A stretch of DNA of 64,000 nucleotides, taken from the NCBI GenBank assembly GCA_905250075.1, contig CAJNOP010000698.1, positions 1 to 64,000 of the forward strand, read 5' to 3'. The position numbers were made by a program, and so were the translations under genes. Below the pieces are notes generated by a model, which was given only the letters and a program-made list of their open reading frames with translations, ran no database searches and had not been told where the DNA came from. Source of the stretch: Rotaria sp. Silwood1 (Eukaryota; Rotifera; Eurotatoria; Philodinida; Philodinidae). Of this stretch, positions 13,633-27,200 are shown one piece after another; position 1 is the first letter of the stretch, and each line of letters opens with the position of its first letter.

Positions 13633-14432
13633 CAGTCGAGTCCACTTATAAGAGCTCCTGATAAAGGAGCGGTCCGCTTTTAAGAGCCGTTTTCCAATTC
13701 TCCGTTTTTTTCTCCTGTGTTTTACGTACTGGCAAAGTCCGCTTATGAGAGGTTCGGATAAAGGAGCGGTTCGCTTATAAGAGCTTTGTTTTGGCGCTTT
13801 GAGTCCGCATAAAAGAGCCATATTGTATGTTCTTGTTCTTTTCTTTTTTTATTCATCTGTTGCACGTATGCTCTTTTTCATCTTACTCACTTTTCTAACT
13901 GACGTCTTTGTTGAGTAAGAAGAACCATTGTCTTTTTCTGTCTATTATTCATTTTCTAAACAGTCGGACGAAGCTTCTCGACTTTTTCTCTAGTCCATCT
14001 ATTGTCTCTCTCCTATATATATATACTTGCTGTTTCTTCAATAAAGGGATCAGATATTCATCCATCCAAAAGGTAATATATATTTTAGAAGAAGAAGCCG
14101 GAATTGTTGATGAACCGATGCCAGGTGTCTCTCATAAAGATGCACTGATGCATCTTTCGATGGTTCGCAAGTATTTGGAAGAGAATTTTACAGAGTATAA
14201 TTCATATTATGATATCGAAGACATGATCGAAAAGAACGCTTTAATTAATCGTACTCAAAGTAAAATCACGGATTTCTTTAAGTAAATTTATGTATGTCTA
14301 TGTACTACTTAATAAATGTTGACAAGAAACAATTTTTGCACTGTTTTACATATAGTTCGGATAAAGGAGCGGTCCGGATATAAGAGCCTCTTTTAGAAAC
14401 CCCGACTGCGCTCTTATACGCGGACTCGACTG
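13633..14432 (+). mobile_element. Internally deleted pogo/Tigger-like (Tc1-mariner superfamily) element
   Basis: The element is bounded by CAGTCGAGTCC and its inverted copy GGACTCGACTG, and both sides are flanked by TA, the target duplication expected of Tc1/mariner/pogo. Sub-terminal motifs GATAAAGGAGCGGTCCG and CTTATAAGAGC occur several times at both ends. At 800 bp it is far shorter than a full pogo element (normally 2-3 kb). It retains only the 3' end of a transposase frame (separate entry), so it is a deletion derivative and cannot encode its own transposase. Confidence 0.8.
14083..14285 (+). pseudogene. C-terminal remnant of a pogo-like transposase, with PIP box
   Basis: The frame runs EEEAGIVDEPMPGVSHKDA, then LMHLSMVRKYLEENFTE, and ends NRTQSKITDFFK followed by a stop. 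The VSHKDAL...L..VRKYLE pattern is what lies downstream of the DDE domain in Tigger/jerky/pogo transposases. QSKITDFF fits the PCNA-binding PIP-box consensus Qxx[ILM]xx[FY][FY], and pogo transposase is known to bind PCNA through its C-terminus. The catalytic DDE domain and the DNA-binding domain are gone. The open frame extends back to 13908, but the sequence before about 14083 does not look like transposase. Confidence 0.72.
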
Positions 14433-14772
14433 TATGATTGTTGTTCCTTTGTCTCTATTGCTATAAATTCATTCTTATTTTTTTCATCAATTAATTATTC
14501 ATTCGTTTTTGATTCAAAAAAGTACGTCATTATCTAATTTTCGCAATCAATTTTTATTATTTAGAAATATTTGAAATATATCAATAAAGTTTTCTAGAAA
14601 ACTAAAAATATTCAATATTATTATAATATAGTATTTTCATCTACAATTGATAATTAGCAACATCTGTTCATAACTTTGTAAACTGGATACTTATCGTACG
14701 AACCAATAAACGTCGCTCTGATTTTCATTCACTATTTCACTTCAAATTATTACCAACATTTTATTTTTTAAA

Positions 14773-15786
14773 ATGTCAAATCAAACCGATATTGTTACAC
14801 AATTGCAAAAATTACCATTTATCAGTGATGACGTAAAAAATATAATTAATGATATATATCAATATGAAATGGAAATGTTAAACAACGAAAAACATCATCA
14901 TCATCGTCAAAAATTTATACAATTATTTGATGAATTATTACGATCATTAAAAAATGACTTATTTAATATGAAAGAATCTGTATATGATATACAAATAAAA
15001 AGTCTATTTGATCAAACAAAATTACAATTAGAAAAATTCAAAAATACATTTTCCAATGAAACATTAAATATTGAACAATTTAATTCAATATTTTTGGAAC
15101 TAACAACATGTATTGAAAGAATATATAGTATTATGCAAACCATATTCAAACGTGTTACAGTAAGAGTTTTTTTCTTTCAATATGCTAGTTTTTTTTTTTT
15201 TTGTGAACATTTTATTTAGATTAAAATAAATACAGGTATTGAAGAAAATGAAAAATTATTTGCTGAAATCGATGGTATCAAGAAGAAATTAAATCAACAT
15301 GAACAATTAAAAATGCAAATCGAAGAACTTAAAAAGAAAGATTTACAACGTTTGAAAATAGAAAAATATCATGATAAAAGAATTTTAATACACGATTTAT
15401 TTACTATACTTGAAGAAAAATTGTCTAAACAATTGCAACAACACAACATACCGGACGAAAAAATAAATATATTTTTAGAACCAATCATGAACTGTAATAC
15501 ATTATCACCATATTATCCTGTATTACATAATATTTTAGAAGAAATATCAAAAGATTTCGGATTAACTTGTGATCAAATAATGTTCTATTTGAAAGAAAAA
15601 AAATCCAATGAATCGTTTCATATAGATATGGATTTCGAAGCGTACGCTAGATCTCGTGAAGATAGTCAAACATATATTTTGAATGAATTTCTTGCAACAA
15701 TGAAGATGCATTTACTTGATGCACAAGATGTTGTCGTGCTCCAACCAGTCTTCGAAAAAGTTTGTCGAATCATCAACAATCAGTAG
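14773..15786 (+). CDS. Two-exon helical/coiled-coil protein, unknown function
   Basis: Exon 1 is 14773-15159 (129 codons) and exon 2 is 15220-15786, joined in phase 0 through a 60-bp intron (GTAAGAG...TTTAG); 317 aa. The alternative acceptor at 15236 (ACAG) breaks the frame, so the first AG is used. The protein starts MSNQTDIVTQLQKLPF, is Lys/Glu/Leu/Ile-rich, and looks helical throughout, with likely coiled coil around the exon junction (ENEKLFAEIDGIKKKLNQ, then QIEELKKKDLQRLKIEK). There is no signal peptide, membrane segment or catalytic motif. AATAAA occurs 118 bp after the stop. It is convergent with the sodium-channel gene. I do not recognise the family. Confidence 0.75.
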
Positions 15787-15903
15787 AAATAACAAGATTT
15801 TGAAAGATCTTTCATATGTTGAATGACATTTTTTCTGAAGTAAAATATATATTGAAGTAGTGTAACATCTGTTTTGTTTTTTCATTTCATAAGTTTTATT
15901 TAA

Positions 15904-15909
15904 AATAAA
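15904..15909 (+). terminator. Poly(A) signal AATAAA
   Basis: AATAAA lies 118 bp downstream of the stop codon at 15784-15786, the expected distance for the 3' end of the 14773-15786 gene. Confidence 0.45.
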
Positions 15910-18244
15910 GTGGTGGATACAGTTTAAGACGTTCTTGTTTTTGCTATAACTCAGCCGTCTTTATAGATAGAGATCTGGTTCTTTCAGCGTTAGAAAGATC
16001 TTGTTAAGTACTATGTTACCTGAAAAAATTATCAAGAACAGATCTGTTTTGTTTGAGTTAAAGAGAAAACAATTTTTTCCAGGTGGACATAATTTTAAGA
16101 CATTTTTTGCAATTTTCTGACCAAGTGATTGTACCAAAAACAGTTGAAACATATAGAATTGGACGCAGAATTTTATGACAAAAAAATTGTCAATCCATAG
16201 TTTTTAAATTTAGTGTTTGTTAGTCTCAGGGATTTAATGGGATTTGAAAATGAAGATTAGAAATAATTTCAACATCAACTAGTGTTCCAGAAAGAGCGTC
16301 AAAAACTGAACAAAACTGTATTTGCAAGTAAGTTTCGAAGAGTTTTCTCCTTTTGATGACTCGTCGATTCTCGAATTAAAATTTTCTTTCTACAAAAAAA
16401 TAAATTTGAAATTTTCAGTCAATATCAGTTTTGTAGAGAATTTTTAAATTCTCTACAAAATAAGACCTTCCGAACTTCTCTAAGATGCCTACTATAATTG
16501 TTCTGTTCCATATACTTTTCGTACCAAAACCCCATGTCGAACGGTACGGCTTCGGTACGCGTGCGGCACAATAGAACACTTCAGTCCATGTGCGGTACAC
16601 AAATTATTTTATTGTTTATTTTTTTGCATAAAATAACTCAAAAGTATCTCAGCTTTTCTTTTGATAACTCGAAATCTTTTAAGATGTATTAATTTTTTTT
16701 TTAAATAATTATCTTATTTGTTTAATATAGTTATTAATTTGTTTTTATCTAAATTCTTCAGTGTTTCTAATGGTAAGTGTACATAGCAGAAGCAAAGTGT
16801 ACAGACATTTTCAGCTTTGAAAATATACGCTGTTGTATACTTGATTTAAAAAAACAGAGTGTACAATATACTCAGTGTTTCTAATAGAAATCTAAAACAA
16901 AAAATCAAATTGACATTTTATTTTTGTCATCAAAGTGCAACATGACACTCTGCTTTTTTTTGAAACAAAGCATCACAAAGCTTCCAAGATGTTCATTATT
17001 AGAATTAGATTAAAAGAAAAAAAGAAATATTTCATATAAATTTATCAGAGCTTTCCTATTGGAAGAAAGACTCACTTTCTAATTTCGCGAAATTTGCGTT
17101 TTTGACAAGCGAGTTTTCCGTGTTTTATTCATTTTTTTTTCTTATTAATTCTAAAAACATCACTGTAATCTACAAAATTCGATCGAACCTTAAAATGTCT
17201 TTCAATTGGTCTTCTGAGTCGTCGATCTTGCACGCCCCTTCTCTTCTACCTTGTAGACGTCTGTCTGTCTGTAACTATGGTACAAATCACCATTTCTCCG
17301 GTATAAATGATCACCTAGCAACCATGATTAGAAAGGATGATTTAGTAACTATGGTACAATACAACACCTAGTAATTATAATTTAAACGATATCAGAAAAG
17401 ATTATAAAGATATCACTCATCTAGCTATTGCTGTTGCAATTAACAGCTTAATATGAGTTGTATAAAATTGAAGTTGTCAAGCATTTTTATTAATAAATTA
17501 TGAAGTCTAATTAAAGTTGGCTTAATTGTGTACAGACAAGCATATCATTGTTTCATAAATTGTAACTAGTTAAGTCAATTTATCCATAGAATTATGATAA
17601 ACGAAAATCTTCTTTTTAAACTATGTAATAAAACTAATAAAACTAATGTAATATGATTTTGTTTTGATTACAAATAGCGCTAATATAAACTATTTGGAAA
17701 AATGCATTCTTAATTTAGTTATAATTATTATTGGAAAGATGATTAAGAATACAAAGGCTAAGTGAATCGCTTGACGATGAGCGTTACTTGTGTATGAAAT
17801 GAAAATCTATTCCAACTCATATCTACATTCACGCCCTATTCTATACGGATGATAAAATCTTTTTTTTTTGGCTGACTAATATCTCTATAAGCTGACTTTT
17901 TCTTAGAATACAACTGAAATGATTTGATTAATAAGTTTCAAAGTCTTTGTTTTTAATAGATATGAAAGAATAGAATCGTTTTATTAAAATACACAATGAA
18001 CATTTCTATTCAATTGTTAAATTTAAATACTTCACTATATTCATATATATTAATGAAATTTTTTGCATAGAGTAATCATATTATCACAAAACAAGACTAG
18101 TCGAATAAAGAAACATTCTATTTTTGATGTCTTTTTCTTTTTTTTTTTTGAAACATTAATAATATAATAATCTAATTGTAAAACAAAAATTTGATGATAT
18201 ATTTAAAAAAAAAGAAACCAGTTTTATATTCATTATTGTTTTAA
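15910..18244. other. Intergenic between two convergent genes
   Basis: About 2.3 kb between the 3' ends of the helical-protein gene and the sodium-channel gene. It holds a perfect hairpin at 16429-16460 (arms TTTTGTAGAGAATTT), a direct repeat of CAGTGTTTCTAAT near 16761 and 16881, and near 17275-17358 spaced copies of AACTATGGTACAA that resemble the minisatellite in the lingerer-like gene. No gene is supported. Confidence 0.5.
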
Positions 18245-21200
18245 TCATAATGATCCTATTCGATTTTTTTGTTGTTCTTGATTATTGTCATATATTAATA
18301 TTGGTGTTTCTAAATCATCTAATTCAATGAGTTCATCAATTGTAGCTCTTTCAAGTTTTGGTTCTTGATATTGTCGTTCTTTTCGACGTTGTTGAACATT
18401 ATATTGAAAACCTTTTAAACCAATTCGACTTAAATGATTTTCACGTTGACGTTGTAGTGTTGTTGTTATTGGATGATAATCTTTTGGACGATCTTTTTTT
18501 ATATCAATAGGTGCATCTGATTCTGTTGTTGTTGGTGATGAATCAAGTGTACCAAGAAAATGTTTTGTAAGACCATCAAGTATATCAACACAATGCATAC
18601 GATCATTTTCACATATAGGTAAATCCATAGCAACAAGTAATAAATGATTTGGTTTAGGAATACGTAATGGTGGTTCAAGACCATCAACAAAATTTGATAA
18701 TTGATCATATCGTATAAATTGTGAACCAGATGGATCTAAACGTTGCCATTTTTCATAATACATATCATAATCATCATCAGTTAAGCCCTAAATAATATTT
18801 CAAAAACAAAACAATTGTTAGTACAATTCTTGCTGAATTAAAATATGAAACATGATTTAGCTGTTGTTACTAATCACAGCGAGAGTTTTTGAGGTTAACC
18901 GCAGTTCTGTTCCGCATTTTGAAAAACCGCGAAATTCAGACCATTTATGCGTCTTTCAAAAACCGCATAAACGGTCTGACTTTCGCGGTTTTTTCTTGAA
19001 AAAATTTTCCGTGGGTATGAATACTTGATACACTCCATAATGCTTCGCGGTATACATTTGCATTAAAAACTATTTATCAGCAATACCCATTTAGATCAAA
19101 TTATTATTCTATGGTTCCATTCAACAAGATGACGTAGTTCTAAACACATTACATTTGAAGGAATGATATTGTGTGTAAATGGACAAAAAGTATTTTACAT
19201 GAACTTCATAGCAGAGATGTCCATCGCGGCTCAAAATCTGCCGCTGCCGCGCCGCGGCCAAAATCAAACAAAGCTGCCGCGCCGCTCCCGCGACGCGATG
19301 GCCTGTTAAAAAAAGCTACCGCGCCGCTGCCGCGACGCGCCTTAAAAAAAACTTGCCGCTACCCCGCCGCTGCCGCGCTGGTATTCGAAAAAATGTTTTG
19401 ATTTTCAAGGCTTTGACTGGTTTGAAATAGAACTGATGCCGCTAATCGATCAGATTCGCTAAGTCTTACAGTATAGCATACATAAACATGCAGATTCTGT
19501 GCAAATTCATGAATTTTTGAAATTTTTCCCTAAAAAGCTGCCGCCGCCGCGCCGCTGCCGCGACGGCAAAATAAAAATCTCTCCCGCGCCGCTGCCGCAC
19601 CGCCACCGCCACGCCGGCAGCGGTGCGATGGACATCTCTGCTTCATAGTTAGAATCATCCATTGTTTGATTACTGAACAAACTACTTAGAAATTCACAAT
19701 ATGGATATAGACTTTTAATGAATTTTCTCCAGATACGATGTCAACATAATTTTTAAAGGTTACACTAATTTTGTATCTTTATACGTCAACACTTCTTTTC
19801 GTTCGAATTTCACAAAAACAAACGAAAACGAAACATAATTCATATTGTATTTACTTGTTGTACATCTTCTTGTGCTTGAGAAAAATTTTCTAAAATCACT
19901 GCAATATACATATTAACCTAAAATAATAAAATTCAATTAAAGATTAAAAAAATAATGTTTTTTAAATAACTTACCACAACAAGTGAACTAATTATTAAAT
20001 AACTAACAAGAAATGGTATTGCTATAGCCATATTACCACAATCACCACGATGTGATGGTGAATATATAGTTGGATCACAATCTGGTGGTCGATCATTTGT
20101 TAATGCTTGTAGAACACCAGACCAACCAGCAGTTGTACACATTTGAAAAAGTATAATCATTGAATTAGGAAATGTTTCAAAATTAAATAAAGCTGTTACA
20201 CCAGCTGATTTTCTAACATAAGCAAAAAATGACATACCAAATATTGAATAAATAAACATGACAAGAAAAAGAAGAAGACCAATATTAAATAAAGCAGGCA
20301 TTGAAACAGCTAATGCAAAAAGTAATGTTCGAATACCTTTTGCTCCTTTATAAAAAAAAGCAAATTTTTAAAATTCACATTTAATCATATTTATTAAATC
20401 AAACCTTTTACAAGACGTAATACTCTTCCAACACGTGCAACACGAACAACACGTAATAATGTTGGATTAACAATAAATTTTTCCATAATTTCTCCTAATA
20501 CTTGTCCTTAAAAACAAAGAAAAATTCAATTAAAATAAATAAAATAATAACATACCAAGTATTGATGCAATTACAATAATAAAATCAAATACATTCCATG
20601 GTATAGTAAAATATTTAAAATTTAATGCAACTAATTTCATAAAACATTCAATTGTAAATCTAAATAAAATATTTAATATATATGATTAGAAATTTTTTCA
20701 ATAATATATTTTTTATTAATTATTTATTTACATAGCAACAAAAAAATTATTAATATAACCAAGAACACGATCATAAGTAGGACTTTGATCATGATGTTCA
20801 AGACACATACAAAGCATATTAAGAAAAATACATATCATTATAAATATATCAAATTTTTGATTTGTTGTTAAATCAAAAAAAAATTTTGCAAGAGAAAACT
20901 AAAATAAATAAGAAAAATATATATAGAAATTCATCTACTTTTAAAAATTTATACTCTTGGTCTTGGTAATGCTTTAGTTGGTTTTTTAGTACCCATTTTT
21001 TTCATAGCATTATAATATTTTTTTTGATCATCTGTCATAAACATTTCTATTGAACCACCACCTCCTAACTAAAATTACAATAACAAAAATAAAAATATTT
21101 TATTATTTATTAAATCCAAAAAAAAAAACTTAATATTCGTTTTTGTTGATTAAAATTATCAATAACAACACCAATAAATAAATTAAGAGTAAAGAATGAA

Positions 21201-24200
21201 CCAAATATAATAAATAAAACAAAATAAACAAGAATATAAACATTATGTTCAAATTCTGGTTGAACATCTATCTAAAAAAAACAAAATATTGAAAAAAGAA
21301 AAAGAAACTAATAGAAATATTTCTATACTTCTTTAGCATCTGTTGCATCCGCCATTATTTCAACCCAACCTTTGAAAGTTGCCTATTGAAAAAAAAAAAC
21401 AAAAATTAAATTATTATCATAAAAATTATAACAAACTAAACCAATTAAAAAAAAAACTATTCGCACAATCCCTGTAGGATTAAAACGTGAAACGCAATAA
21501 GGCATTATAATGGTTAGGTTTCAAAGATCATTCGTAGATATGTTGTACATTACAAAATATGTAATAAACATATAATAGTTTTCTTAATCCTTTCACGATC
21601 AGGTTATTTTAATATATGATAGATCTCAAAATAGAGCACTACGCATAAACCAATATCGTATTTCCTGCATTCGTAGCTCGTTTTTGTTTCCTACTTCAAA
21701 TCATGATTCGTGAAGGTGTGATGATATCATAGCAAGGGAACACAAGCGGACTTCTGTACTTCCGAAGTACCCGCTTTCTTTTTCGATTTTTTCCCAAAAC
21801 AGAACAAAAGTGTTCTGTTATTGGGAAATATCAAAAATTCTGTTTTTTTGGAAACAGACTTTTTGATATGTGTCAAGAAGTACAGAAGTCCGCTTGTTCC
21901 ACCTTGTGTCATAGTATAACAATGGTAAAAGAAACAAGAGAGAATGCACAAGTACATGTGTAAGCCCTACATGGCTAAAAAGCTTACTTTTTCGAGATTG
22001 TTTTTAGATAAACTGTCAATGAGCGCTGAACTTTTTGTATTAAAACTTGATGTTTACTGCAAAACTTTTGTCGCCTACACTCTATCCCTTGTCATAATAG
22101 ACAGACCTCGTCATCTACTAACATCAATTTGAACTTCGAATACAATTTGATACCTGTATCAAAAGAAAAATGCCACCGCCCCATATATGGGACCAGTGTT
22201 TTATCTAGGTTTCGTTTTCCGAGTGGGCGAGTCGAAATTTCGGGTGGACGGCGCCCATCCAGTAGATAAATCCCTGTATGGGACACCGGGTGCGATAGGA
22301 TTAATCTTTTTTTTATTCAAAAAAATATTTTTGTTTTTTATTTATTAAATTAAATAGTAATAACTTACAACTTGAAATAAAGCTAAATATCCATTAACAA
22401 CATTATCAAAATTAACTCGTGAATTTTCCCATGTAAAATTATTATTTAAACAATCAATTTTATTTGCTATATTTTCTGTTAAATTAACACGATCATGTGT
22501 ACCAACATAAACACATTTATAAAATCTTCCACCAAATAATTGTACACCCATTATTGAAAATATTAACCAAAATACAAGACAAACAAGTAAAACATTAAAA
22601 ATTGCTGGTATGGCACCAATTAATGCATTAACAACAACCTATTTAAATAATAAATGATATTAAATAAATAATTCAAATTAAGTATTTTTGTTTTTTCATA
22701 CTCGCATTCCTTCAAATCTTGAAAGTGCTTTTAATGGACGTAAAGCTCTTAATGTTCTCATAGATTTAAATGCTGGTATATCAGCAACACCAAGCCAATC
22801 AAGCATAACTCCAAGTACACTAACAAGTACAATAAAAAAATCTAACCAATTCCAACCATATGTAAAATAATTTTTTATTCCATATGCAAACCATTTTAAT
22901 ATTAATTCCATTGTAAAAATAACTGTAAAAATTTTATCTAATACAACTAAAATTTTATAAAATATTGGTTGTTGTCGTGTATTTATATCTTCTAATGCCT
23001 TTATAATGAAAAAAGAATAAATTTTTTTTTTGAAATAATTTTACTTACTAATGTTGTACTACTTGCTAATATACTACCAATAATAAGCCATTCAAAAAAA
23101 CGATGTTCAACAAGACGATGAGCTCTACTACGAAGATATGTCCATCGTTGTCGAATATTTATTGGAATACATTTAATACAACAATTGAAATGTTTTGATA
23201 TTATTCGAGGACAACAATCCGGTGGCATATGAAGATTTTCCCATGTAATAGAATTTGTTGTTTGAATAGAATTATCATTCATAAGTTGCATTTCAATATC
23301 TTCATTATTCATAGCTGAATTATTAGTTATAATTAATGATGTATTATTTTTTTCAAAATCAATTAATGTTGGTAAAGGAATATTACTAATTAATTCTTGT
23401 GTTGCAGGACGAGACTATAAAAAATAAAAATTCAAATAATACATATATATATAATTTAATATACTCGATTATAAGGAACAATTTCATTAATATTATTTTC
23501 TATTATTTTTTTTCGACGAAATAAACCAAATAAATGTCGAATTATATAACGAAAACATCGTTGAAAACGATCTATAGCTTCACCAATTTTATTGTCATCA
23601 TCTTCTTTTTCTCGTTCACTTAAAACATTTGAACCAAATGATGCAAGTAATAAAGCCAAAAATAAATTTAATACCTATTAATATAGGAAAATATTCTATA
23701 AGTTTTTTTTTTTCATAGGAACTAATAAAAATTCTGAACAACAATATCTTTAAAGTAATTTTTCTTTTTTCAGGTATGATGATTCTATTCAATTAATAAA
23801 TAAATATCATACACATACCACAAGATTACCAATGACAAATGTAAATAAAAAAAATGGAATACATGGCCATCCAGCACATTCAAGACAAACCCACATTGAT
23901 TCAATCCATTCACCACATAAGACACGAAAAACAATCCTTTGAAGAAAACAACAAAAAAAAACAAAGATTAATTTATTTTAAATGAATTAAAATAAAACAT
24001 ACATAAATGCATGAAAAAAATCAAAAAATGTCCATCTAGGCATTTCTTTACCAAATTTATCTGCATATCGTTGACCAAATAACTATAATATTATTTTAAA
24101 ATAAATTTATTTAAAATTTTATTTTATTTACCTGCATTCCCATAACAGCAAATATAAATATTATTATAACAAGTACTAATGTTAAATTTCCTAAAGCGCC

Positions 24201-27200
24201 TATTGATTTACCAATAATTGACATAAGACGATTTAATGTTTGCCATGATTTAGCCAATTTAAATACACGTAACTTAATGAAATAGTAGAAAAAAAAGAGT
24301 TTACAAAAAAAAAAAAATTTTTATAATAATTTACTTACTAATCGAAATGAACGTAAAACACTTAAACCTTTTATATTAGCAAGACCTAATTCAACAAGAC
24401 TAAGTGTAACAATTAATAAATCAAATACATTCCATCCATCTTTTAAATATTTAATTGGTGTCATTGCAATTATTTTTAATATAGCTTCAGCTGTAAAAAT
24501 ACTTGTAAAAACATAATTTCCTGTTGTTAATATACGTGTCATTTTTTCACTTTGACCAGGTTGATCAAGTGCCATGAATAATGTATTTAATATAATACAT
24601 ATTGTTATAAATAAATCAACAAATGCATCCAATATAAAAATAGCAATAGCAGCCTAAAAATAATTATTTTATTTTTGTTCTGTACAATACATTTCGATAT
24701 GTTACAAAACAAAAAAAAAACAAGGATTATTAGACTTTTTTGGATAAAATACATATAGTTCTAACGAAGGAACTTCTTTAAGTGTTAATCGTCGATCGAT
24801 CTCATATTTTGCCCAGAAGTAAGACTCGATAAGAATAGAAGAAACTCGGAAAGATTCGTCCCCATATGCTTGTCCTTCCGAAGTGATGACTGTTTTACTG
24901 GTTTTTCGACCTCCCCACGGAAAAATTTTTCAAGAAAAAACCGCGAAAGTCAGGCCGTTTATGTGGTTTTTGAAACCGGCGAAAACCGTGATTCGCAAAT
25001 ATCGCGGTGAGAACCGAGAAAACCGCGGTCCGAGCTGAGTTTTTGCAGATCTAACCGCGGTTTCAACCGGTTTTTAAAAGACGCATAAATGATCTGACTT
25101 TCGCGGTTTTTTTCGGAAGAATTTTTCCGTGGGTCTGGCAATGCGATATATATGGAAGCCCAACAATGAAATTTTGTCCATAAACAAGTCTCATGGTCTC
25201 TAAAATGTCCTAAAAGTTTCAGCTGAAATGAACGTTTAGATATTGAGTTTCCAAGAAGCTCGATTATTTTGACCATTGTCTTTGAAATATGATCGTTCCT
25301 TGAAAATTCAATATCTTGAAAAAGAAACGTTCATTTTAGCTGAAAATTTTAGGACATTTTAATAACCATAAGACCTATTTATGGACAAAATTTCATTATT
25401 GGGCTTCCATATGAGTACCATTGCTAGAGGTCAAAAAACCAGTAAAACAGTCCTAACTCCGGAAGGACAGTGTATGGGGGGCGAATCTTTCCGGACTTCT
25501 GCTAATCTCATCGAGTCTTACTTATAGGCAAAATATGAGCTCGATCGGCGATTAACACTTGGAGAGATTCCCTCGAAACTCAAAAGTGATTAATCAATTG
25601 ATCAACTTTCTTTGTCAGAAGCATGTATCTCATATTTATATTTGATAAATATTGTTACGTATTAATCAATTTTAATAAAACCTACTTGAAATTTTTGAAA
25701 TATTCGTGATTGACAAGACCATTCGTAACAATAAATTCTTAGAAGTTTAACTATTGGTCGATCAAATGTATTACTTGAATCCATATCTGAAATGATAAGA
25801 TTTACATATCTTTTATTCTCATTGTCTAATTATCATTTATGTTGAATGATAATTAATCAAAGAATACATTCAATACTAATGAACTATTCTGATCATTAAT
25901 ATAAACAATACAACTATTCTAAATAATCAATCAAAAATATACATATATACAAAAACTACTAACAAACATATATAGTAAACAATAAATAAATAAAAATCAT
26001 ACGTGTATCTTTTTGATGTTGATTTTAAAAAAACAAGGATTAAAAAGCAAAGAGGAGAAAGAATAAACAAAAATCTAAATGGTTATATATATATGTATGA
26101 AATTATAGAATTCTTCTTCAAACAACAGATAGAAATATATGAATCAATGTAAGATGTATTAGGATTCTATTATAAATTGACTCACTTTTTGATCGAATAC
26201 TTGTTTGTTCTGAATGTCTAGCAGTTAATACATCAGTAATGGGTGCATATTTTATATGAGGTCTTGTTTGATATAGCTTTAAAATAAATTTACAAATAAA
26301 GAGAATAAAATATTTTTGTTTTTTTTTACTGTAACAGTTGAATCATTATCATGTTTATATCGTTCAGATAAATAAGAAAAAGCTCTTGGTCGTTGACTTT
26401 TTCTATCTTCATTTGTTGAATTTTGTTGTGTATCTTCAAAAAATGGTATTGTTGTTGTTGTATCACTTGTTGTTGGATTAGAATAAATAAAACTTGAATT
26501 TTCAAATTGAAACATTGATGGTGATGCTTGTAATGATTCTTTATATTTTAAATCATTTTTCTACAAAAAAAAAAATATATATACAAATTTTGGTTTTCTT
26601 TTTTTAATTATTTACTTTTTGATTTTGTTCATATTCAATAGAAAGACTTGAATATGAATTTTCACGATTTAGATTTTCAAAACATAATACATTTTCAATA
26701 TATTGTTCATTATCAATAGGTAAAAGTGCATGTAATTCTGATATTTTACGTGCTTCTTCATTTTGTTCTTCAAGTTCATTTGCAATTTTACGTCTTTCAC
26801 GTTCTTCATTTTCAGCTTGAACTTTTTTTTGTTGTTCTTGATAAGACATTGATACAATAGCTAAGATTAAATTAACCAAATAAAATGAACCAAAAAATAT
26901 GACAGCAACAAAATAAAAAAAATGATAACGACCAGCTGTTGTTAATATCTAGATTAAACATACAAAAAAATAAATAAATTCATGCTTTATTATTTTTTTT
27001 TTTACTTGTTGATAAAGATTTTCCCAAAAATCTTGTGTCATTAAACGAAAACATGAAAGCATAGCCCAACCATAACTATCAAAACTGTATCAACAAAAAA
27101 AATATTTTGTTTTTTTTAGAAAATATAAAAATAAATTAAATCTACCTTGTATATCCAAAAACCAGGACTAGAAAAAAAAACAAAAAAAGTTTATTAATTA

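Noticed and set aside
13504-13821. 105-codon open frame (-)
   Set aside because: Lies across the left end of the pogo-like element; it is a translation of the TIR and sub-terminal repeats.
19171-19401. Ala/Pro/Arg-rich frame (+)
   Set aside because: Chance frame through the GC repeats of the hAT MITE at 19212-19640.
24959-25276. 105-codon open frame (-)
   Set aside because: Spans the fold-back arm and the inserted MITE inside a Nav intron; not an exon.
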